Part shown: positions 58,780 to 64,000 of the stretch, piece after piece | Position numbering within the stretch: the stretch's first letter is position 1 | Layout of the letters: each line of letters begins with the position of its first letter | Source of the DNA: Aldrovandia affinis | Taxonomy: Eukaryota; Chordata; Actinopteri; Notacanthiformes; Halosauridae | NCBI GenBank assembly: GCA_029706075.1 | Contig: JAINUG010000137.1 | Location: 1,677,501-1,741,500 of the forward strand | Direction: 5' to 3' | Length of the DNA stretch: 64,000 nucleotides | Translations under genes and position numbers: made by a program | Notes under the pieces: generated by a model | The model's input: only the letters and a program-made list of their open reading frames with translations | Databases searched by the model: none | Told to the model about the DNA's origin: nothing

Positions 58780-58904
58780 TCTAACGCGTATGAAACGTGA
58801 CCTCCCAAAGAGAACGTTTGTGATTGGCTCGCGTTATGTTTTGGTCAATCAGAGGCAAGTTTGTTGAATTTATTGGTTGAATTTATTGCATTCCGTTTGA
58901 AAAG

Positions 58905-58937
58905 ATGTCGACCAAAAGAGGTATCGGCAATTCAGAG
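58905..58937 (+). CDS. cep41: CEP41 coding exon 1
   Basis: This short first coding exon encodes [11 protein letters not shown]. The ATG has a purine at -3 (AAG before ATG) and follows a promoter-like region without other in-frame starts that splice correctly. The donor is GAG|GTAAGC, phase 0. The family's usual N-terminus is also about 11 residues before the first intron, with the conserved IGN motif, which supports this start. Intron 1 runs 58938-59853 (916 nt) and holds a LINE 3' end. Confidence 0.93.
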
Positions 58938-61900
58938 GTAAGCAATGACAATACTTTCTATAATTTGCCAGTATATTTCAAATGGTTTTTATAGCGGAAT
59001 GAACGCTGCTTTGCTCGCGACAGGCTAGCTGGCGGTTCCATGGCAGTGTCATGTTTCTCGGTTGTTACGTTCGCTGGATTATTTCCAGGACCAAATTTGC
59101 TTCTGTGTAGCTTGCTAGCCAGCTAATGTTAGCGTGGCAGACAGTGCCAAGTAATCTAACGGTGCGTGTCCCTTGTCGCTATGCTATTTTGACTAGATTA
59201 TGGGTAATTATATAACTAGCGCCAGTGAATGGCTTGCGCGTGCCGAGAAACTATTCAATTTAATATAACGATAGCTCTACCTAGCTGGTAGATATTGGAT
59301 TGAGGCTTGCTAAATAGGTAGCAAACTAGCCACTGCAGCAGGTACTATAGAACGTTGCTTCCACATTGACGGTACAACACGGGCCCACAGAACGGCAACC
59401 CTAGAAAGGCGCTTGCAAGTTACAGTACGGCCAACAACAACGCAGAGAATGTCAATCGTAGCCAGATATATGTACGTGTTCCTATGCTTACGTTTAAGTA
59501 GATGGCTGGTAGATAACATTACATTTACATTTACATTTTAAGCATTTAGCAGACGCTCTTATCCAGAGCGATTTACAAGATGTGCATTAATACATGGTAG
59601 GATCAATCATAGTTAGCGCACTAGATCAGTGCAGTAATACAGCGATAGACATCATTGCAGGCATCTGCGTACCGTACCTGTAACACCGGATAATGGAATG
59701 GAATCAAGATAATGGAATCAAGGAACATAACTGGGACTATCAAGGATGTAGCTTCTCAGCGTTGTAAGATTAAGGTGACTCGCTTAAGGTCAGAGATGCA
59801 TTGCTGGCTCAGACATGGCAATTCATTTCTTGCATGTGTTCTTTTTCTTTCAGTATCTGAAAAAACGTATTCCACAGAACCCCAAATACCAGCATGTGAA
59901 GTCAAGGCTTGATACAGGTAGAGTGCGTCCATTTTCCCCTCAAGAAAGGACCAATTTGAGTTCCTGTTATTGTAGATTTAAGATTTTCTTTTTTTACACA
60001 TACCCTACATGTATTTGCTTTTAAGGGTGCCTTAACCTCTTGGCTTACTTATCAAGCCCATTTGCCTTTACAAATGTGGAAGGGAAGGCCACTAAAGGTA
60101 ATGTTCGACAGGTAGCTTAATGTCGAGTTTCACTCACATTTTTACACATTTCTGTACAGTCGTCATTTAATGTTGAAATCAGATTGGGTCTTGTGAAACA
60201 TTTTGGGCAATTCTGACATACTTTATGAAAATGAACGAATGGTTCTGTGTGGCTCAGTAGGTAGAGCACGGCGTTGACAACGCTTAGGTTGTGGGTTCGT
60301 TTCCCATTGGCACCATATATGCAGAAAAATGTATTCATTCACTAATGTCAGTCGCTTAGGATAAAAGCGTCTGCTAAATGGCATATATTATATTATATTT
60401 AACCTCAAAGAGAGAGTGTAGTTGTTGTAGATGTCCCAGTTTCTCAGCAGCCCTTCCATGACAGAGTGAACAGTGCTTGGTTTTTATTTTATTTTAGCAC
60501 AACCCTACTGGTGTCTTTTAATGAGCCATTTTCTTAACATATGTTGTTGAGTGGAGCTGTGTCACTTTGGAACTGCACATACAGTTATAATATGTCAGGG
60601 ATATGGGTTGTTACTGCCAAACAGATTTGAGTTTTTAAATAATAACCTTGGTTACATATGATTGAAAAAATAATGTTTTACCCTTACTTTTTTTTAGGCA
60701 GCAGCCTGCTGAAATACATGGAGCGACTGGAGGAAATCAAGAAGAGTATGTGTCACTTTGTAATTTGGTTGTGAGTGAGGGATCAATGTGGGTCTGGACC
60801 TTATCACCAGAGAGGTTGCCGATCTGAATCCCTGACAGCGCACTGCTGTTGTACCCTTGAGTAAGGGGCATCGTCCCCGTAAAATATACAGATGTAGAAA
60901 TGGCTAATGTCATGTGAAAAAACTCGAAGCTACGTCATTCGCTTAGTATAAGGAAAAAACGGCACCCCTGGTTCATTAGAACACATTATTTATAACCCTG
61001 AGAAATACAATTATGTAATGTAGGTATTTTTTCAGCCTTTTTTTAAGCACACTTTTTTCTAGTTTTTATCTCCTCTGTAATTTAGTTAGTGCTCCATTTC
61101 TGTCACAGCTCATCACCTTTTTGTGTTTTGTTCCTTTGGGGTCGCAGAACCCAGAACAGGTTTCGGCTCACAAGCACACCAGTGTATTTATTTATTTTTT
61201 GTCACAATGAACTTTTCGAGCAAAGAGGAGAGGCTCTGTGCTACTGATATTTTGGAGCCTGATTACCAGGTTGTTCGAGAGAATCACGACTTTGTCCGCG
61301 ATTGCGGTCTTGTAACAGATTGTCCCAGTTTCCCAGGGCTAAGACACACTGTCTCCTTCATGGGGAAGGGGAGGATTGTTTTGTTGATAACAAGCATTTC
61401 TCTGTCACCTTGGAACAGGTGGTATTGAAAACCACCCAAACCTGTATGTGGGTGCCAGCCAGAGGTTGTGAGGGAGGGTGCGATAGTGAGGAGGGTGGAC
61501 TCGAGCTCATCTCAGCGCTGAGGTTAAAAGGGGGTTCGGGGGGGAGGCCTGTTCTGCTGTGGGAGAGCGTTCTTGGTCGAGTGCATACCTTGGTTAGCTC
61601 GCTTCCACGCAGAGTATGGAGAACGACGCTGCCGGGCTGAATCTTAGTATGCTGGGAGATGAAGAAGATTCTCAAGGCACTGACTGTCAGGACCCAGGTG
61701 ATATAAGTGGAGATATCGAACGAAGGAGCGAGGGATTCAGTTATGGGACTTTCATCATCTTCAGGGGAAAGTAACATAATTATCTTTTTTCATTTCAGAT
61801 TACAGATATAAAAAGGGTGAGCTCTTCAAAAGGCTAAAAGTGACAACATTTGCTCAGCTGGTAAGACACCTTTAATGGTCATACTCATGTCAACCGATTT

Positions 61901-63846
61901 ACCTGGTTCTCGTTCTTTGTCCCTGATGTTGTTTCCGGGCGGGACCACTGGCAAAGCTACTGCCGCGCCGCACCTCAACAGACTAGGCTACCTGTTTGTA
62001 CCTGTTTGCTTTTGTTTTATCTCGCTGTATTATTTTATTCACTTGACTTTTATGTAAGGTGACCTTGGACACTGCCGTTGTACCCTTGTACCTGAATTGC
62101 TTCAGTTAATATCCAGCTGTATAAATGGATTGTAAATAAATGTAAACTGTAAGTCGCTCTGGATAAGAGCATCTGCTAAATGCCTGTAATGTAATGTAAT
62201 GTAATGGGTGTCCAGAAAAGTGCCAATTAAATAAAATTGATTATTATTATTATTATTGATGTATTCTAGTAATATATATGGTTCCATTTGGCATATTGGA
62301 TCTGTAACTAGTGTAGCTAGTCACATGCATGTGATCACATGATTGCCTGTCATATTTGCATTTGTTTCTGTTAGTCACACATCTCAATTGCTTTCCACTA
62401 GGTAATCCAGGTTGCTTCGGTAGCAGAAGTGAATGACATTGTGATAGATGGAGAAACATCAAGGCTAGAGGGTAAAACCATTTTTTTTTTTTCTTAACAC
62501 CGAAATATCTATCTGTTATTCTGTTATTGTTATCTATCCATCCATCTAGGGCGGCAGTGTAGTATAATGGTTAGGGAACTGGGCTTGTAACTCAAGAGGT
62601 TGCAGGTTCAATTCCGGGTGGGGGCACTGCCGTTGTACCCCTGAGCAAGGTACTTCAGTATTGCTTCAGTAAAATATCCAGCTGTATAAATGGATTGTAT
62701 GTAAAGAACAAATGTAAAAAATAAAAAAGTAAATTGTGTCACTTTGGATAAGCATTTTTACATGCCTAAAAATGTAAATGTAAGATACTACTACAAAAAA
62801 ATGTTAATCTGCCCTCATGACTTTCTGTAGTTTCATTATGCATGTAGTCCGTCCGTCCGTCCCCGTCCCCCACCTACTGACCATTTTAAGGTTCTCTTAT
62901 TGATGTCGTTCATCAACACCTGTCCAGAGATGAGAAAAACAACAGAGCAATGTGTGTCCACCAATAGCGTAGAGTGATGCTGCCTCTCCTTTGCAGACAA
63001 CATCTCAGTGCTGTCGGGGAGTGATGGGGACTGCCCATCGGTTAGGCCCAACGGTTCGCCAGCCCAGTTCACCAACAACAACGGCGATTCTGGGGACACA
63101 GGCAACTCCGCGAGGTCCACCCTACAAAGGTAACACCGGCGAACATCTCCACCGCCCCCCCCCCTCTGCAGCTTGGTAACACTATCCTCCACCTGGCCCT
63201 CTGTGGTCGGGTGTCTGTCCACGCATCTGAGCGAGTTTCCCCCAACAGGCCACGCTTTGTGGGCGCACAATGTCCCCGCTTACAGTAAGCTGGTTCTCAC
63301 GGCAACAGTGCAGAGCTACAAGACCTGAACAAAGACTGAAACTCTAGAACATAAAGGGGGGGGGGGGGTGAATCACAGGGATATTCGATGTAGGAAGAAG
63401 GCAAACTGGGGATTGGCCCATGCTCTCTTGTCCCTGCCCTGGCAGAAGTGGTGTCATTGTGCTGTGCCGGCCAGAAGAGGATGGGCTCCCCCTTTTAGTC
63501 TGGTTCCTCCCAAGGTTTCTCCCTACCAAGGGAGTTTTTCCTTGCCACTGTTGCCTTTAGGCTTGCTTTTGGGGGGGTCTAGGCCTGGGTCCCCCCTCTG
63601 TTAAGTGTTTTGTGACAATTCTATTGTGAAAAGCGCTATACAAATGAACTTGATTTGATTTGATTTGCTCCCGCAGTGTGATAAGTGGCGTGGGGGAGCT
63701 GGACCTGGAGAGGAATGGCCAGAGGACTGGGAACCTGACGCCAGAGTCCAGCCCTGGGCTCAGTGAGCTCCCCTACCCCGACTGCCCGTACCTGCTGCTG
63801 GACGTGCGGGACAGAGACGACTACGACCAGTGCCACATCGTCAGTG
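58905..63846 (+). CDS. cep41: CEP41 (centrosomal protein 41), 5' half, coding exons 1-7
   Basis: CEP41 is a centrosome, basal-body and cilium protein. In vertebrates it is needed for tubulin polyglutamylation of the axoneme, by helping TTLL6 enter the cilium, and its loss causes Joubert syndrome in humans. Seven coding exons splice in frame (33, 64, 48, 62, 70, 133 and 170 nt; all GT-AG), giving 193 codons plus one base. The product matches the N-terminal half of the family: [18 protein letters not shown] (residues about 16-33), [20 protein letters not shown] (about 49-68), [16 protein letters not shown] (about 132-147), and the start of the rhodanese domain with [20 protein letters not shown] (about 172-191). 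The mammalian protein is about 370 residues, so roughly half is missing past the right edge. The last donor leaves phase 1. In mammals this gene neighbours MEST, which I do not see here. Identity is very secure; the 3' exons are unseen. Confidence 0.96.
59517..59690 (-). mobile_element. UnaL2-like LINE 3' end in CEP41 intron 1
   Basis: The complement of the TGTAAATGTAAATG tail and CTCTGGATAAGAG hairpin is followed by the GATGTGCATTAATACATGGT block and CAGTGCAGTAATACAGCGATA. It is inserted antisense to CEP41, about 165 bp before exon 2. Confidence 0.8.
59854..59917 (+). CDS. cep41: CEP41 coding exon 2
   Basis: The exon encodes residues 12-32 ([21 protein letters not shown]) and the first base of Gly33. 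The acceptor is a strong TTCTTTTTCTTTCAG tract and the donor is ACAG|GTAGAG, phase 1. This is the most conserved N-terminal block of CEP41. Intron 2 (59918-60697, 780 nt) contains a family-2 SINE. Confidence 0.95.
60240..60399 (+). mobile_element. Family-2 SINE in CEP41 intron 2
   Basis: GGTTCTGTGTGGCTCAGTAG head, TAGGTTGTGGGTTCGTTTCC B-box region, CGCTTAGGATAAAAGCGTCT hairpin and TGCTAAATGGCATATATTAT tail; sense to CEP41. Confidence 0.87.
60698..60745 (+). CDS. cep41: CEP41 coding exon 3
   Basis: The exon encodes [16 protein letters not shown] (residues 33-48) plus one base of Asn49. The acceptor is a poly-T tract ending TTTTTAG and the donor is AAGA|GTATGT. The segment corresponds to the helical LEEIKK block of the family. 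Intron 3 (60746-61798, 1,053 nt) is the longest complete intron here and carries a diverged SINE fragment. Confidence 0.93.
60806..60910 (+). mobile_element. Diverged family-1 SINE in CEP41 intron 3
   Basis: CACCAGAGAGGTTGCCGATC, then GCACTGCTGTTGTACCCTTG and GTAAAATATACAGATGTAGA; the hairpin is not preserved. An old copy. Confidence 0.6.
61799..61860 (+). CDS. cep41: CEP41 coding exon 4
   Basis: The exon encodes residues 49-69, [20 protein letters not shown] then L. This basic block is nearly invariant in CEP41. The acceptor is TTTTTTCATTTCAG and the donor is CTG|GTAAGA, phase 0. Intron 4 (61861-62401, 541 nt) contains the 3' part of a family-1 SINE. Confidence 0.96.
62064..62206 (+). mobile_element. 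5'-truncated family-1 SINE in CEP41 intron 4
   Basis: Starts at about CACTGCCGTTGTACCC and continues through GTCGCTCTGGATAAGAGCAT and a (TGTAA)n tail. The tRNA-like head is missing. Confidence 0.8.
62402..62471 (+). CDS. cep41: CEP41 coding exon 5
   Basis: The exon encodes [20 protein letters not shown] and RLE (residues 70-92) plus one base. IQVAS is conserved; the acidic stretch after it is variable in the family. The acceptor is TTTCCACTAG and the donor is GAGG|GTAAAA. Intron 5 (62472-62996, 525 nt) holds a nearly complete family-1 SINE. Confidence 0.93.
62553..62782 (+). mobile_element. Family-1 SINE in CEP41 intron 5
   Basis: Complete head (GGCAGTGTAGTATAATGG; GGTTCAATTCC) and body. 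The hairpin is degraded (CACTTTGGATAAGC), with A-rich insertions before it. Confidence 0.85.
62997..63129 (+). CDS. cep41: CEP41 coding exon 6
   Basis: The exon encodes a Ser/Asn/Gly/Asp-rich linker beginning [12 protein letters not shown] and ending NSARSTLQ (residues 93-136, plus two bases of Ser137). The linker is low complexity and divergent, as in other CEP41 proteins, but its end is the conserved ARSTLQS motif. The acceptor is TCTCCTTTGCAG and the donor is AAAG|GTAACA. Intron 6 (63130-63676, 547 nt) ends in a retroposon tail. Confidence 0.93.
63345..63667 (+). mobile_element. Fish retroposon 3' end in CEP41 intron 6
   Basis: GGTTCCTCCCAAGGTTTCTC, GGGAGTTTTTCCTTGCCACT and GAAAAGCGCTATACAAATGA then (TTGAT)n form the 3' end of a very common fish retroposon. 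Its tail ends about 10 nt before exon 7. The family name is left open. Confidence 0.75.
63677..63846 (+). CDS. cep41: CEP41 coding exon 7 (start of rhodanese domain)
   Basis: The exon encodes residues 137-193: [14 protein letters not shown], then a Pro/Ser-rich linker, then the first strand and helix of the rhodanese-like domain ([20 protein letters not shown]). The acceptor is TTTGCTCCCGCAG. The donor is taken as AGTG|GTGAGG because it is the stronger match and leaves phase 1; an alternative donor four bases upstream (A|GTGGTG) fits less well. The sequence from 63847 to the end is intron 7, so the catalytic-loop region of the domain is outside the window. Confidence 0.93.
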
Positions 63847-64000
63847 GTGAGGAGCAGCCCGTAGCCATGTGGGCCTGCCGTGTGGTTTAAGACGTTGGTT
63901 TGTGACCTGAAGGAAGCATGTTTAGTTTCTCAGGTGGTGCAGTGCCGTTGTGCCCCCTACATATGCATCTGTATTTCTGGATCAGTTTGTAAAAACTAAA
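63847..64000 (+). other. cep41: CEP41 intron 7, start
   Basis: It begins with the GTGAGG donor. No further exon is seen before the window ends. Confidence 0.8.

Larger units (their letters stand above)
58640..58904 (+). promoter_or_regulatory. cep41: CEP41 promoter and 5' UTR region
   Basis: The segment directly upstream of the start codon is richer in CpG than its flanks (58,690-58,830). It holds two X-box-like sites (58733-58745 GTTGCTAGGCACT; 58767-58779 GTTGCCAGGCTCG) and inverted CCAAT boxes (ATTGG at 58823 and about 58872). There is no obvious TATA box. RFX X-boxes combined with NF-Y boxes are typical of vertebrate ciliary gene promoters. The transcription start itself is not visible from sequence. 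Confidence 0.7.

Noticed and set aside
61613-61697. Possible extra exon in CEP41 intron 3 (acceptor TTCCACGCAG, donor CCCAG|GTGATA)
   Set aside because: Spliced in the CEP41 frame it meets a stop codon, and the family has no exon at this position.
63905-63965. Family-1 SINE-like words (GTGCAGTGCCGTTGTGCCCC) in intron 7
   Set aside because: Too short and diverged to separate from chance.

Overview
The window is vertebrate nuclear DNA, almost certainly from a ray-finned (teleost) fish. There are no bacterial-style operons. The only convincing gene has seven short coding exons separated by GT-AG introns, and everything around it is packed with fish-type retroposons. The commonest retroposons end in a 3' hairpin with a GGATA loop (arms CGCTCT/AGAGCG) followed by TGTAA-type tails. 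That is the hallmark of eel UnaL2-like LINEs and the SINEs that use their machinery. An elopomorph (eel, tarpon, bonefish group) is therefore a reasonable guess, but the species cannot be fixed from this sequence.

Layout. Positions 1 to about 58,600 hold no gene I can recognise. This block is intergenic DNA with at least 15 copies or pieces of a tRNA-derived SINE (family 1), six copies of a second tRNA-derived SINE (family 2), three copies of a tRNA-Glu-like SINE (family 3), five 5'-truncated LINE 3' ends, four Tc1/mariner remnants and one CR1/Rex1-type reverse-transcriptase relic. It also has several short inverted-repeat (hAT-like) elements, simple repeats, a 190-bp tandem duplication, a foldback cluster near 16.1-16.8 kb with a 58-bp palindrome, and a 56-bp minisatellite of 13 units at 55.2-55.95 kb. 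Long stretches between these repeats look unique and some may be regulatory, which I cannot test without an alignment.

From 58.7 kb to the right edge lies the 5' half of CEP41 (centrosomal protein 41, formerly TSGA14) on the + strand. It has a CpG-containing promoter with RFX X-box-like and inverted CCAAT motifs, a start codon at 58905, and seven coding exons giving about 193 residues. These run to the beginning of the rhodanese-like domain, and the rest of the gene is beyond the window. Each of the first six introns is about 0.5-1.1 kb, and all contain retroposon pieces. The retroposon in intron 6 ends about 10 nt before exon 7.

I found no new multi-gene system. The most interesting signals are a SINE family that carries a CTCF-core-like motif, compensatory base changes that keep the same 3' hairpin in two different SINE families, X-box-like motifs at the CEP41 promoter, the 56-bp minisatellite, the palindrome cluster, and one small unidentified open frame at 57.0-57.4 kb.
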